A DNA stretch of 64,000 nucleotides from Vibrio echinoideorum (GCF_024347455.1 NZ_AP025483.1:744001-808000), one strand, 5' to 3'. Positions 1 to 9,004 are shown, counted from the first letter of the stretch. The notes: a model not told the origin generated them from the sequence alone. Made by a program: numbers and translations.

Positions 1-568
1 CTTCAATGCTGTGTGATGAAGCGATACATGCGATGTTCTTGTGACCATGACGAATCAAATATTCTGTAGCAAGGTAAGCGCCTTTCTTGTTGTCTAAGAA
101 AATACAACGCTCGGCGATTTCGGCAATATAGCGGTTGATCAACACTAAGCCTTTGACTTCTTTTGCGTAGGCGATGAGTTCTTCATCCGTTAATCCCTTA
201 GAATGGATCACCAAGGCATCACAGCGACTATTGATCAGCAACTCAATGGCTTGTCTCTCTTCTTCACGATCGTGAGAACCATTGCCGACAAGGATATGTT
301 TACCGTTCTCGCGTGCGACATTATCAACAGCTTTAACTAAGGTGCCAAAAAAGGGATCGGAGATATCACCCACTAACACACCAACCGTGTTCGTGCTTTG
401 GCTTACAAGCGCACGAGCATTGGCATTCGGACGATAGCCGAGCTTTGTCATGGCTTTAGTCACAGACTCAATTGAGTTTGCACTTGCCTTCGGAGACTTG
501 TTTACGACTCGAGATACGGTTGCAACTGAAACACCAGCTTCCTTTGCTACATCTTTAATTGTTGCCAT
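1..568 (-). CDS. galR: Galactose-type LacI-family repressor GalR (3' part missing at window edge)
   Basis: LacI/GalR-family transcription repressor; the first 189 codons are present and the gene runs off the left edge. Reading the minus strand from the ATG at 566-568 gives MATIKDVAKEAGVSVATVSR, the classic helix-turn-helix, then a hinge-region YRPNANARAL motif and the start of the periplasmic-binding-like sugar domain (VGVLVGDISDPFFG, LVINRY-type strand). The similarity to enterobacterial GalR/GalS extends through the hinge and first lobe, so galactose is the likely effector, but the sugar-binding C-terminal half cannot be seen. A LacI-type dyad at 691-704 in its own upstream region suggests autoregulation. 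Whole family is dimeric, cytoplasmic, and releases DNA on sugar binding. Confidence 0.85.
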   Translation of the reverse strand, partial: MATIKDVAKEAGVSVATVSRVVNKSPKASANSIESVTKAMTKLGYRPNANARALVSQSTNTVGVLVGDISDPFFGTLVKAVDNVARENGKHILVGNGSHDREEERQAIELLINSRCDALVIHSKGLTDEELIAYAKEVKGLVLINRYIAEIAERCIFLDNKKGAYLATEYLIRHGHKNIACIASSHSIE

Positions 569-690
569 TTTTAACCTCTATTCATTGCTGTATCTATTTA
601 ACACCGACAATGAAGGTAAGGCAATGAAACTCTCATTTTACTTCCATTAATGCGATCTTTACCGCTTGTAATTATTGACCTTAGTGCTAG

Positions 691-704
691 TGTAAACATT
701 TACA
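691..704. promoter_or_regulatory. Putative GalR/LacI-type operator
   Basis: TGTAAACATTTACA is a 14-bp dyad with only the central two bases unmatched. It lies between the galR start and the divergent gene at 766, about 125 bp upstream of galR, and has the half-site character (TGTAAA) of LacI/GalR-family operators. The assignment to GalR is inference. Confidence 0.45.
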
Positions 705-762
705 TTTTACTTAATTTTAGTAAATACTTTAATGGGTAAAAACAAATCAATATAGGAAGTGA

Positions 763-1098
<336 letters not shown>

Positions 1099-1116
1099 GA
1101 CAGTTTTATGTCGGTG

Positions 1117-1294
1117 AGTCCATGTGTTCACCGACTATCTAGGTTTTGCCACTATCAAGATTTCGCTAACTATCAAGGTTTGCTAACTATATAAGTTTCG
1201 CTTACTACACAAGTTTCACCGACTATTTGGATTTCGCCGATGAGTTGAATCTCATCAGCTATTTGGATTTCACCGTCCGCATGAAGTTCGCCGA
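1117..1294. repeat. Degenerate 18-bp tandem repeat array
   Basis: About ten head-to-tail copies of a degenerate unit resembling CTATCAAGGTTTCGCCGA, each 17 or 18 bp long. Clear unit starts are at 1135, 1152, 1170, 1187, 1205, 1223, 1259 and 1277, with more diverged units at 1117 and 1241. The array fills the space between the tRNA-binding gene and ends exactly at the stop codon of the minus-strand gene at 1295. No promoter or terminator is evident in it. Confidence 0.8.
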
Positions 1295-1849
1295 TCAGCT
1301 TCGCACTGTCAATAATAGCCCGTCAATGACACTGTGGTGGTGATCGGAAACCCCTGCCAGGTTGCCGTATTTTGGCTGGTGGCGATCATTTTCTAATGGA
1401 TGGTGCCAACCTTGTGTGTGTTTCACAAAGTGCGCGGCAAAGCTTTCAGACACTTCTAAACATCCTGCTAGCACAGTATCCACGTAGGTTTGAACAATCG
1501 GACTGTTTTCGCAAGGCGCTTCGATTTCGTCTTTGATGTAAACCCAGATCGACGCATTGGCATTGAATCCTGTTTCGCTTGCTATCTGTTCAGGGCTAAG
1601 TTGAATTCTATGATAGCCACGTTCACGGCGATCAAATTCCGCGAGTGCTTCCTCATCAACTTCAAGCAATACCCCATTCACTTGGCCATCACCTGGGTTT
1701 ACGATCAGAGGAGACAATACGTAGCTATCATCAATTTTACTCCAGTGCCGCACTAAGCCATGCACTATCGAAGGAATAGCTTGTCCTGTTTGACCTGTGA
1801 GTTGACGTGAAGAGGAGTTGATCAAGCTACCATAACCAAAAATATACAT
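1295..1849 (-). CDS. Gamma-glutamylcyclotransferase-like (AIG2/GGCT fold) protein
   Basis: A 184-residue protein of the gamma-glutamylcyclotransferase-like superfamily. The hallmark FGYGSL stands at residues 4-9 and forms the substrate-binding loop; FDRRERGYHR near 72-81 supplies the glutamate (about residue 76) expected as catalytic acid/base. Such enzymes release 5-oxoproline from gamma-glutamyl amino acids or glutathione-type substrates, but the substrate of this bacterial branch is unknown. Cytoplasmic, no signal peptide. It is monocistronic on the minus strand, and its stop codon abuts the 18-bp repeat array. The C terminus looks complete, so the array is not part of the gene. Confidence 0.75.
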   Translation of the reverse strand: MYIFGYGSLINSSSRQLTGQTGQAIPSIVHGLVRHWSKIDDSYVLSPLIVNPGDGQVNGVLLEVDEEALAEFDRRERGYHRIQLSPEQIASETGFNANASIWVYIKDEIEAPCENSPIVQTYVDTVLAGCLEVSESFAAHFVKHTQGWHHPLENDRHQPKYGNLAGVSDHHHSVIDGLLLTVRS

Positions 1850-2155
1850 CGCGTTCCCTGTCTGTTCTTTTGTATTTGAGACTAGTCTTACTATATGTTC
1901 CGCTTTCTAAAATGTCAGTAGTTTTTATTTTTAACACTGATGAGTCTAAAAGACTTCTTTCTGGGGTGTTTAATTGACTCTTTTTTGATGTTGAATAACA
2001 CGTTGATGGTTGTTTTTATTGGGTTTCTATCTTTGGCGTACTTCGTGCATTGTCTAAGGAAATATTGCAATAATGATGACTGCATCATGAATTTGGCTAT
2101 TTATACCAATTCCATATAAGCCATTCTTGGCCGTTATCTGAAATGAGGAACGAGT
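1850..2155. other. Intergenic region between GGCT-like gene and nnrS
   Basis: No gene is supported here. It carries the divergent promoters of the flanking genes and an inverted repeat ATGATG-ACTG-CATCAT at 2074-2089 that could be an operator for nnrS, although it does not match the NsrR consensus. A short ATACCAATT-like segment at 2103-2111 resembles the ends of the repeat element at 21313. Confidence 0.5.
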
Positions 2156-3340
2156 TTGTTAAATATCACAGATAAAAGTGTAGAAGACGCAATTCCAGCC
2201 TACCTTCGTTTAGGCTTCCGACCTTTCTTCTTCCTGGGCAGTCTCTATGCTGTTATCGCTATCGTGGCTTGGGTTGTCATGTTCCAAAATGGTCAGCCGG
2301 AGATTTTAAAAGTCCCTGCACTTTGGTGGCACGTACATGAAATGTTGTTTGGCTTTGCTATGGCGATTGTTGTCGGCTTTGTTTTAACGGCGGTGCAAAC
2401 GTGGACGGGAGTCAATGGCACTAAGCATTATCGATTAGCTGCCCTAGTGGGATTATGGCTTGCACCGCGTATTCTATTTTGGACTCCTGCGCCTTTGTGG
2501 CTGATCTCATCGGTTGAGGCACTGTTCTTGATTTTTGCCGCTTACGAGATTGGTTTCCGAGTTGTGAAATCAAAAGGCTGGAAGAACCTGTTCTTTGTTC
2601 CGTTGTTTATACTGGCTATCGTGGCGAATTTTGCTAGCTATGCAACCATTAAGGGCATGCCTCCATTTCCATCGTCTGCAGTATGGCACGCGATGTTGTG
2701 GTGGTTTACGTTGTTATTGTCTGTAATGGGTGGACGAGTGATTCCATTCTTTACGGCGCGTCGTTTTGATTTTGAAAAAGCACAGCCACTCGTTTGGTTA
2801 GAATGGTTAGCGAATCTACCTTTGGTTGGTTTATTTGTATTGAGCTTCTTCCCATTGACTTTTGCTCAAGTTGGCAATGAGTTAATGGTATTTGCAGGTG
2901 TGACTCAATTGGTGCGCTTTATCCGCTGGAAACCTTGGACTACGTTATCTGAGCCCTTGGTGTGGTCGCTGCATGCGGCTTACCTATGTATCCCTTTAAG
3001 CTTGCTGCTGCGAGGTTTATTAGACAACCCGTTCGCGAGCCACAATATGCTGCACTTGTTTGCGATTGGCGGTTTGAGTGGGTTAATTCTTGCGATGATT
3101 ACGCGCGTGACAATGGGGCACACAGGTCGTGCAATCTATAAAGGACCAAGTATGGCGTTAGCGTTCTCGGCTATTTTTATCGCGGCTTTGGTTCGTAGCG
3201 TAGGTGTGACATTTTTCCCTGCGTATTTATTTGAGATGGTGAACATCAGCGCGGGTTTATGGACGTTAGCATTTGGGCTGTTTATCTGGAAGTTCGGCAT
3301 GATGCTATTAACGCCAAGAGTGGATGGTCACCCAGGCTAA
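2156..3340 (+). CDS. nnrS: NnrS family heme/copper membrane protein
   Basis: A 394-residue polytopic inner-membrane protein of the NnrS family, heme- and copper-containing proteins that protect against nitric-oxide stress. N-terminal YLRLGFRPFFFLGS at residues 16-29 is the family signature; roughly twelve hydrophobic segments follow, with conserved histidines in WWHVHEMLFGF (about 62-72), in the AVWHAMLWW segment and in HNMLHLFAIGG. Translation begins at TTG 2156, with GAGGAA 7 bp upstream; no better ATG exists. Monocistronic, closed by the terminator at 3367. In Vibrio cholerae nnrS is under NsrR; no convincing NsrR site is visible here. Confidence 0.88.
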   Translation: MLNITDKSVEDAIPAYLRLGFRPFFFLGSLYAVIAIVAWVVMFQNGQPEILKVPALWWHVHEMLFGFAMAIVVGFVLTAVQTWTGVNGTKHYRLAALVGLWLAPRILFWTPAPLWLISSVEALFLIFAAYEIGFRVVKSKGWKNLFFVPLFILAIVANFASYATIKGMPPFPSSAVWHAMLWWFTLLLSVMGGRVIPFFTARRFDFEKAQPLVWLEWLANLPLVGLFVLSFFPLTFAQVGNELMVFAGVTQLVRFIRWKPWTTLSEPLVWSLHAAYLCIPLSLLLRGLLDNPFASHNMLHLFAIGGLSGLILAMITRVTMGHTGRAIYKGPSMALAFSAIFIAALVRSVGVTFFPAYLFEMVNISAGLWTLAFGLFIWKFGMMLLTPRVDGHPG

Positions 3341-3366
3341 GCGTATTGATTTTCGAACCCATTTTG

Positions 3367-3396
3367 AAAGGGAAGCACTGAGCTTCCCTTTTTTGA
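3367..3396 (+). terminator. Intrinsic terminator of nnrS
   Basis: Stem AAAGGGAAGC / GCTTCCCTTT with loop ACTGA followed by a T run. It may also serve the convergent adenine deaminase gene. Confidence 0.85.
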
Positions 3397-3417
3397 TCGC
3401 AGCAAAGCTCCATTCTC

Positions 3418-4428
3418 TTAGTGAGTATTTTCGGCAAGATATTGGCGCACTTGTGCAATGAGGTCTTCTTTGGCGTGAGGAGAGATGAAACTCGCTTCGA
3501 CAGCATTAATACTGAATTGCGCTAATTCGTTTTTCGTCAGTGGATGAGCATTAGCGACGGCGAAGAAGTTATCATTCATATAGCCACCGAAGTAAGCGGG
3601 ATCATCGGAATTGATGGTGACGCACAGCCCTTTTCTCAGTAACTCGACGATGTTGTGCTCTTGCATGCTGTCGAAGACCTTGAGCTTTGTATTCGATAGT
3701 GGGCAGACCGTCAGCGGTGTGCGTTTAGCGATTAACTGTTCCATCAAGTCTTCATCTTCAACACAGCGAACGCCATGATCAATGCGAGTAATGCCTAACA
3801 GGCTTAATGCATCGATAATGTTTTGTGCTGGCCCTTCTTCTCCGGCATGTGCAACGGCCAAAAACCCTTGATTGATGGCCTCTTGAAATACGTGTTTAAA
3901 CTTCTCTGGTGGGTTGCCTTGCTCTGATGAATCAAGTCCGACACCTATAATTTTGTCTTTGAAGGGAAGCGCTTGTTTTAGTGTTTCAAAAGCACTCTCT
4001 TCATCAAGATGTCGAAGAAAGCACATGATGAGTTGACTAGTAATATCGAGTTCGAGTTCGGCTTGCTGCAAAGCTTGAGTGATACCACCAACAACGGTTT
4101 CAAAAGCTACCCCACGTTCGGTATGAGTCTGCGGGTCAAAAAATATCTCGGTATGAATTACGTTGTCTTGCTGGCATTTCAGGAGGTAAGCCCAAGTTAG
4201 GTCATAGAAGTCTTGTTCATTAATCAGTACGTTAGCGCCTTGGTAATAGATATCGAGAAAGGACTGAAGATTGTGGAATTGGTACGCGTCTTTTACTTGG
4301 TCTGGGTTTTCAAAGGGAATTGAAATGTTATTACGCTTGGCGAGTTTGAACATTAGCTCAGGTTCTAGCGAGCCTTCAATATGCAAGTGCAGCTCAACTT
4401 TAGGTAAGTTTTTGATAAAGCTATCCAT
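3418..4428 (-). CDS. Adenine deaminase (adenosine-deaminase-like, type 2)
   Basis: A 336-residue metal-dependent amidohydrolase that converts adenine to hypoxanthine in purine salvage. Zinc ligands are seen as HLH (residues 14-16 in VELHLHIEG), AHAGEEGP near 200 and the DD of NSDDPAYFGG near 275. The sequence follows the Aah1-type adenine deaminase branch (KAELHLHLEGTLEPEL-like start, DSSEQGNPPEKF, HGVRC, SDDPAYFGGY), not true adenosine deaminase, so annotation as 'add' would be misleading. Good ribosome-binding site AAGGAG just upstream. It is divergent from the DUF3622 gene, and two LacI-size dyads lie in the shared upstream region. The nearby purine permease and gpt (9.8-11.7 kb) belong to the same salvage route. 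Confidence 0.85.
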   Translation of the reverse strand: MDSFIKNLPKVELHLHIEGSLEPELMFKLAKRNNISIPFENPDQVKDAYQFHNLQSFLDIYYQGANVLINEQDFYDLTWAYLLKCQQDNVIHTEIFFDPQTHTERGVAFETVVGGITQALQQAELELDITSQLIMCFLRHLDEESAFETLKQALPFKDKIIGVGLDSSEQGNPPEKFKHVFQEAINQGFLAVAHAGEEGPAQNIIDALSLLGITRIDHGVRCVEDEDLMEQLIAKRTPLTVCPLSNTKLKVFDSMQEHNIVELLRKGLCVTINSDDPAYFGGYMNDNFFAVANAHPLTKNELAQFSINAVEASFISPHAKEDLIAQVRQYLAENTH

Positions 4429-4607
4429 AGCAACTCCTTAGCTATTGTAATTATGGGCGGAGTAGGTGAGATGTTTTGATGGCGAGATCTGAGTACATAA
4501 GCTATCTCGTTTTTTATCTTTGTTTGAGCATAGTCTATTTCGTTGTGGCTGATAAAACTGGGCGTAAATTGGTGGCGAATCGAGAGTTACGAACCAATTG
4601 AAATCAG

Positions 4608-4658
4608 GCGCAAACGATTTGCAGCATTAGAGTGTGATCCGCTGCAAATATTTGCAGC
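4608..4658. promoter_or_regulatory. Two phased palindromic operators
   Basis: 4641-4658 is a perfect 18-bp palindrome, GCTGCAAATATTTGCAGC. An imperfect copy, GCGCAAACGATTTGCAGC, lies at 4608-4625 and shares the complete right half ATTTGCAGC. The copies are 33 bp apart, about three helical turns, which suits cooperative repressor binding. The regulator is unknown; similarity to PurR boxes is partial. Confidence 0.6.
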
Positions 4659-4781
4659 AATATTCATTGATTTGTGCTCTAATACCGCGCTTACCAAGGG
4701 ATGGTGTTAAAAGATGCTCACTTAGATGGAGTTATCAAAGTGACCGATCCCTTAATGATCTCCCTTAGGAAAATATAGAAC

Positions 4782-5099
4782 ATGTCTAAGAACAAAAAAT
4801 TTGATATCCGCCTTACAGAAAAACGCAGCGGTTGGTGTGCAGAAATTACTCGTCAAGTAACGTCTCGCAGCACGACAGTATCTAAGCGTCAATCTGATTT
4901 TGAAACTGAAGCTCTAGCACAAGAGTGGGCTGAGAAAGAACTAGCATCTTTCATCTCAAACCAAGCTGAACGTAACGAGCGTAAATCAGAACAGCGTAAA
5001 GAGCGTGACGACCTACGTCACACTAAAGAGCTTAAAGCTGAGCAAGCACGTGAAGCACGCGCAAAAGCTCGTGAAGAAGAGCAAGAAGACGCTGAGTAA
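4782..5099 (+). CDS. DUF3622 domain-containing protein
   Basis: A 105-residue protein of unknown function matching the DUF3622 family, found mainly in Vibrio and relatives. Residues 1-60 form a compact basic domain (KKFDIRLTEKRSGWCAEITR); the last 45 are a charged, probably helical Glu/Lys/Arg tail with repeated KAREARAK-like elements. No signal peptide or membrane segment. ATG is preceded by a weak purine-rich site (AGGAAAAT). Single gene with its own terminator pair. Its promoter region is shared with adenine deaminase and carries the two operators at 4608-4658. No function should be assumed. Confidence 0.8.
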   Translation: MSKNKKFDIRLTEKRSGWCAEITRQVTSRSTTVSKRQSDFETEALAQEWAEKELASFISNQAERNERKSEQRKERDDLRHTKELKAEQAREARAKAREEEQEDAE

Positions 5100-5118
5100 T
5101 TCGGTGCACGATTAACTT

Positions 5119-5191
5119 ATAGGTCCCTTAATTTTAAGATAAGGGACTTATAAAAAAAGCCCCAATATAGTCACCTATATTGGGGCTTTTT
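5119..5191. terminator. Double hairpin ending the DUF3622 gene
   Basis: A first stem (GTCCCTTA / TAAGGGAC, 5122-5149) is followed by a long one, AAAAAGCCCCAATATAG with loop TCAC and its complement (5154-5191), ending in a T run. The second is symmetric and should also stop transcription from the convergent gene at 5273. Confidence 0.9.
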
Positions 5192-5272
5192 CGTTTGTGG
5201 AGTTCGTTTCTATTTTGCCTAAGAGCGACGGTTTTGATTTGTCGCTTTTAACGTCGATCTCTCAAGCTTTAA

Positions 5273-6319
5273 TCAGTTGTTCAGCGCGGTTAGCCAATCG
5301 TCTTCTGCTACTTCTTCAATGTAGCTTTCTACGGATTGGCCTACTTCTTCATCGTCTTGTTTGAAGTAAGCAATGTGGAACACCGCATCACCTTCATTCA
5401 CCAGAGGCAGCGTTTGCTGACCAATCACGATACCACCTTTAGTCGTGATCACTTGCCCTTCTTCGTGCCCTAGAGGAGAGCTGATGTAAGCCAAAGTTTG
5501 TCCGGCTTCCACTTGTTCGCCAAGTCTTACCATATTACGCAAGATACCGTCTGATTCAGCGCGGATCCAACTGGTTGATTTACTGAGCACGGGTTCAGGT
5601 AGCTTTTTGCGGTTTGGACGCAGCATGCCAATTTCTTTCATTACTTGATGAACGCCGAGGTAGCCTGCACGAATCGCTAAATGATCAAAACGCAGAGCCT
5701 CACCACCTTCGTACGTTAACACTGGAATGCAAAGCTTCTCGGCTTCGCTACGCAGTGAACCATCACGCAGAGGTGAATCAATGATGACTGGTGTTGCGAA
5801 CGCTTTCGCAATACGTAGTGTTTCTGGGTTAGACAAGTTTGCACGAATTTGTGGCAGGTTCGTACGGTGAATCGCACCCGTGTGAAGATCCAGAATGTAA
5901 TCACAGTGCTTCGCTACATTTTCAAAGAAAGTGTGTGCGATACGTGATGTCAGTGATCCTTTCTCACTGCCAGGGAAGCAACGGTTTAGGTCGCGACGGT
6001 CTGGTAGGTAACGAGACTTATGAATGAAGCCAAACACGTTAACGATCGGCACAACAATTAATGTCCCTTTTAGTTTATTGGGTTCAATTGCGTTCGTTAA
6101 CTGTCGTGCAATCTCAACACCGTTTAACTCATCACCGTGGATAGCAGCGTTTACCATTAGTGTTGGGCCTGCTTGGCGACCGTGGATGATCTCAATCGGG
6201 ATCGAAAGTGGAGAGTGCGTGTAAAGCTGAGCCGCTTGCAGTTCAATCTCTTTTCGTTGTCCTGGCTGAACAGTATAACCAAGTAATTCGAATGGTTGAT
6301 TAGGTTTTAGTCTTGCCAT
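5273..6319 (-). CDS. Succinylglutamate desuccinylase/aspartoacylase family hydrolase
   Basis: A 348-residue M14-like zinc hydrolase (AstE/AspA family). The zinc-binding HGDELNGVE motif is near residues 60-68, RDLNRCFPG near 108, and DLHTG near 145 supplies the third ligand; TYEGGE near 203 carries the likely catalytic glutamate. The C-terminal third is a beta-rich biotinyl/lipoyl-like segment (ESDGILRNMVRLGEQVEAGQ) typical of the bacterial subgroup. The family cleaves N-acyl amino acids, but this subgroup's substrate is not established, and no arginine-catabolism genes are nearby, so astE is not assigned. Monocistronic on the minus strand. Confidence 0.82.
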   Translation of the reverse strand: MARLKPNQPFELLGYTVQPGQRKEIELQAAQLYTHSPLSIPIEIIHGRQAGPTLMVNAAIHGDELNGVEIARQLTNAIEPNKLKGTLIVVPIVNVFGFIHKSRYLPDRRDLNRCFPGSEKGSLTSRIAHTFFENVAKHCDYILDLHTGAIHRTNLPQIRANLSNPETLRIAKAFATPVIIDSPLRDGSLRSEAEKLCIPVLTYEGGEALRFDHLAIRAGYLGVHQVMKEIGMLRPNRKKLPEPVLSKSTSWIRAESDGILRNMVRLGEQVEAGQTLAYISSPLGHEEGQVITTKGGIVIGQQTLPLVNEGDAVFHIAYFKQDDEEVGQSVESYIEEVAEDDWLTALNN

Positions 6320-6589
6320 TTAGGTTGTTCTCAACATAGTGATAATTCATTAACACGGAATGTAGCAATCGTTGAATTTTAGTACGAATCAATCGCTTTA
6401 CGGTGACGACAAAACTTTTTTATGGAGGGGCTTTGGAATTGGTTTCTATTTTTTATTTACGATAACTGAGGGGGCTTTATTTGTGATTTTCCTGACAATT
6501 TATTGATTTTAATCTGATAATTCTGGATGTGAGGGCTGTTATCATCCATCGCCATTTTTTGGCGGCCAAATTCATATATTGAGATAAAA

Positions 6590-7129
6590 ATGAAAAAAAC
6601 AATTACTAAGATCGTTGCACTGGCGGTGGTTTCTGTCGCTCTATCTGGTTGTGTTGGTAGCAACGCAGTTACAGGTTACTTAATGAAGTTTAACGTGAAG
6701 GCTGTTGATAACCGTTACGCTCGTGGTGGTCTTAACATTCTATTAGCTCCAGCTTACGGTTTAACTGTTGCTGCGGATTACTTGGTATTCAACTCATTAG
6801 AGTTCTGGACTGGTAGCAACCCTCTGACTGGTTCTCCGCATATTTTTGACACTAAGACTGATACTTACCTAGACATCAACCACCAACTTGATCCGTCTTT
6901 AACGGAAGCTCCAGTGGGTCCTATCACTAGTGCCGATATGATCGAGAAAGGTCAAATGCAGCAGATTGATGAGAACACTATCCAAATGGACATCACTTAC
7001 CAATCTGGTGAGCGTGCGACGTTAATCGGTGTTCGCGATGGCGAGATGGTGACGTACTTCATCGATGGTGAAGTTGTGGCACAAACTTCAATTGATGAGC
7101 TAGAGAGCTACGCGGCTACACGCGCTTAA
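6590..7129 (+). CDS. DUF3332 lipoprotein
   Basis: A 179-residue protein with a lipoprotein signal: basic start, hydrophobic core and lipobox ALSGC with the acylated cysteine at residue 21. The rest matches DUF3332 (YARGGLNILLAPAYGLTVAADYLVFNSLEFW-type core, here seen in pieces), a family of unknown function that is mostly in Vibrio. Two hydrophobic stretches at about 48-70 could sit in or against the membrane. Strong expression is suggested by a clean AT-rich upstream region and terminator at 7171. No operon partner. Confidence 0.8.
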   Translation: MKKTITKIVALAVVSVALSGCVGSNAVTGYLMKFNVKAVDNRYARGGLNILLAPAYGLTVAADYLVFNSLEFWTGSNPLTGSPHIFDTKTDTYLDINHQLDPSLTEAPVGPITSADMIEKGQMQQIDENTIQMDITYQSGERATLIGVRDGEMVTYFIDGEVVAQTSIDELESYAATRA

Positions 7130-7170
7130 TCGCTTATTTAGTCACAAGTAGTAGCTACAAAGATTAGATA

Positions 7171-7205
7171 CAAAAACAGGTACTCATTGAGTACCTGTTT
7201 TATTT
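7171..7205. terminator. Bidirectional terminator between DUF3332 gene and pepD
   Basis: AAAACAGGTACTC, loop ATT, GAGTACCTGTTTT with T run. It is symmetric and suits both converging genes. Confidence 0.9.
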
Positions 7206-7218
7206 TGTGTCGAATAAA

Positions 7219-7286
7219 CGGTGTTTACTGAAAAGTGCTATTTATTGAAGAGCCCATTTATTGGAAAACACCATTTACTGAAAAAC
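7219..7286. repeat. Four 17-bp degenerate tandem repeats
   Basis: Exactly four 17-bp units starting at 7219, 7236, 7253 and 7270, consensus roughly ACCATTTATTGAAAAAC. They lie between the terminator and the stop codon of pepD and code for nothing visible. Confidence 0.75.
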
Positions 7287-7300
7287 ACTAGCTAATCGAA

Positions 7301-8773
7301 TTATGCTTTTTCTGGAATGGCTGCTAGTAATGCAACCATTTGGTTCCAGAACAATTCAACAGTATCGATCTTCACTTTCTCATCAGGAGAGTGTGGGAAC
7401 TTGATCGTTGGGCCGAAAGAAACCATATCCATGTTCGGGTAAGGTTCTTTGAATAGACCACATTCAAGACCAGCATGGATAACCATGATGTTTGGCTTGT
7501 GACCGTAGATACCTTCGTACATGTCTCGGAAGATATGCATGATTTCTGAATCAGCGTCTGGTTTCCAACCTGGGTAAGCACCAGAGAACGCGATGTTAGC
7601 CCCTGCTAGTTCAGCAACAGAATGAAGCATGCTTTCTACTTGGCTACGGCCAGAGTCGATAAGAGAGCGGATCAAGCAAAGTACTGTGATTGAATCTTCT
7701 TCCGTTGTGATAACACCTACGTTTAGAGACGTTTCAACAACACCTTCAATCTCGTCACTCATACGAATCACGCCGTTTGGACATGCGTTAAGTGCCGCGA
7801 TAAAGCGAGCTTGGTCTGCTGATGCTAGTGTGCCCATTTCAACTGAAGCTTCTTCGTTGAAAGTTACGATGCTGTCTTCTACTTTACCTAGCTCTGTTGA
7901 AAGCAGCTCTGTGTAGTAGTTGTATAGCGAAGCCAGTTTTTCTTGGTTTACAGCAGGAACCGCAACCGTTACGAAACCTTCACGAGGGATCGCATTACGA
8001 AGGCTACCACCTTTGAATTCTACGATGCGAAGGTCTAGTTCTTTTGCGTGACCGGCTAGGAAGCGAGCAATCAGTTTGTTTGCGTTTGCACGACCAGTGT
8101 GAATGTCACAACCAGAGTGACCGCCTTTTAGGCCTTTTAGCGTTAGCTTGCGTGTTACGAAGTCAGCTGGAATTGCGTTACGTGCAATTTCAAATGTCAT
8201 TGCGCCGTCGATACCGCCAGCACAACCCATGTACACTTCACCTTCTTGCTCTGAGTCAGTATTAAGAAGGATATCGCCTTCTAGCCAACCTGCTTCAAGA
8301 CCAAACGCACCAGTCATGCCTGCTTCTTCATCTACGGTTAGTAGAACTTCGATAGGGCCGTGTTGGATTTCGTTTGAAGCAAGAACAGCTAGGCAAGATG
8401 CCATGCCCATGCCGTTGTCAGCACCAAGCGTTGTGCCTTTTGCTGTAACCCATTCACCATCGATGTATGGCTGGATTGGATCTTTTGTAAAGTCGTGATC
8501 AGTGTCTTCGTTCTTTTGTGGAACCATATCGATGTGAGCTTGTAGCACGACACCTTTTTTGTTTTCCATACCCGGCGTTGCAGGTTTTTTGATGAATACG
8601 TTGCCCGTTGGATCACGGCGTACATCTAAGCCTTGCTCTGTTGCCCAAGCAATAATGTATTGAGCAAGCTCTTCTTCATGCTTTGAAGGGTGTGGGATTG
8701 AACAAATCTTATCGAAAAACTGCCAAATAGGGGCAGGGGACAATTTACTGATCTCAGAATGGAATTCAGACAC
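7301..8773 (-). CDS. pepD: Aminoacyl-histidine dipeptidase PepD (peptidase D, M20)
   Basis: A 490-residue cytosolic zinc dipeptidase that splits carnosine and other Xaa-His or unspecific dipeptides. M20 metal ligands are visible: HIDMV near residue 80 (His then Asp), the bridging Asp in LGADNGMGMA near 119, the DEEAGMTGA glutamates near 149, and HAGLECG near 456. Length matches E. coli PepD (485). The dimerisation 'lid' lies at about 200-390. Monocistronic; in V. cholerae pepD limits biofilm formation, according to what I recall of that species. It starts 8773 with GGAGTCATC upstream. A PurR-like box lies about 215 bp upstream but nearer the divergent small-RNA promoter. Confidence 0.93.
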   Translation of the reverse strand: MSEFHSEISKLSPAPIWQFFDKICSIPHPSKHEEELAQYIIAWATEQGLDVRRDPTGNVFIKKPATPGMENKKGVVLQAHIDMVPQKNEDTDHDFTKDPIQPYIDGEWVTAKGTTLGADNGMGMASCLAVLASNEIQHGPIEVLLTVDEEAGMTGAFGLEAGWLEGDILLNTDSEQEGEVYMGCAGGIDGAMTFEIARNAIPADFVTRKLTLKGLKGGHSGCDIHTGRANANKLIARFLAGHAKELDLRIVEFKGGSLRNAIPREGFVTVAVPAVNQEKLASLYNYYTELLSTELGKVEDSIVTFNEEASVEMGTLASADQARFIAALNACPNGVIRMSDEIEGVVETSLNVGVITTEEDSITVLCLIRSLIDSGRSQVESMLHSVAELAGANIAFSGAYPGWKPDADSEIMHIFRDMYEGIYGHKPNIMVIHAGLECGLFKEPYPNMDMVSFGPTIKFPHSPDEKVKIDTVELFWNQMVALLAAIPEKA

Positions 8774-8988
8774 GGATGACTCCTTTTTTATTTGATAACC
8801 ATATATTTAGGATTTCTATAGGTGAAAACTTAGAACAAAAATCTAAAATATGGGTCTGTTTTGATGGCAACAGCATACCACTTGAGCGTTTTGACGAGTA
8901 GCGGTTCTAAACCTCAAAATCCTCAAATTTTGAAAGCGATCTTGTCTATCTGATCATTAATAAGTGCGCTGATGCTTATTGATGGCGT

Positions 8989-9004
8989 AGGCAAACGTTT
9001 GTTT
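8989..9004. promoter_or_regulatory. PurR-like operator
   Basis: AGGCAAACGTTTGTTT matches 12 of 16 positions of the PurR consensus ACGCAAACGTTTGCGT, including an intact central GCAAACGTTTG. It is located between pepD and the small transcription unit at 9123. Confidence 0.6.

Noticed and set aside
450..650. 66-codon plus-strand ORF over the start of galR
   Set aside because: Antisense shadow of galR.
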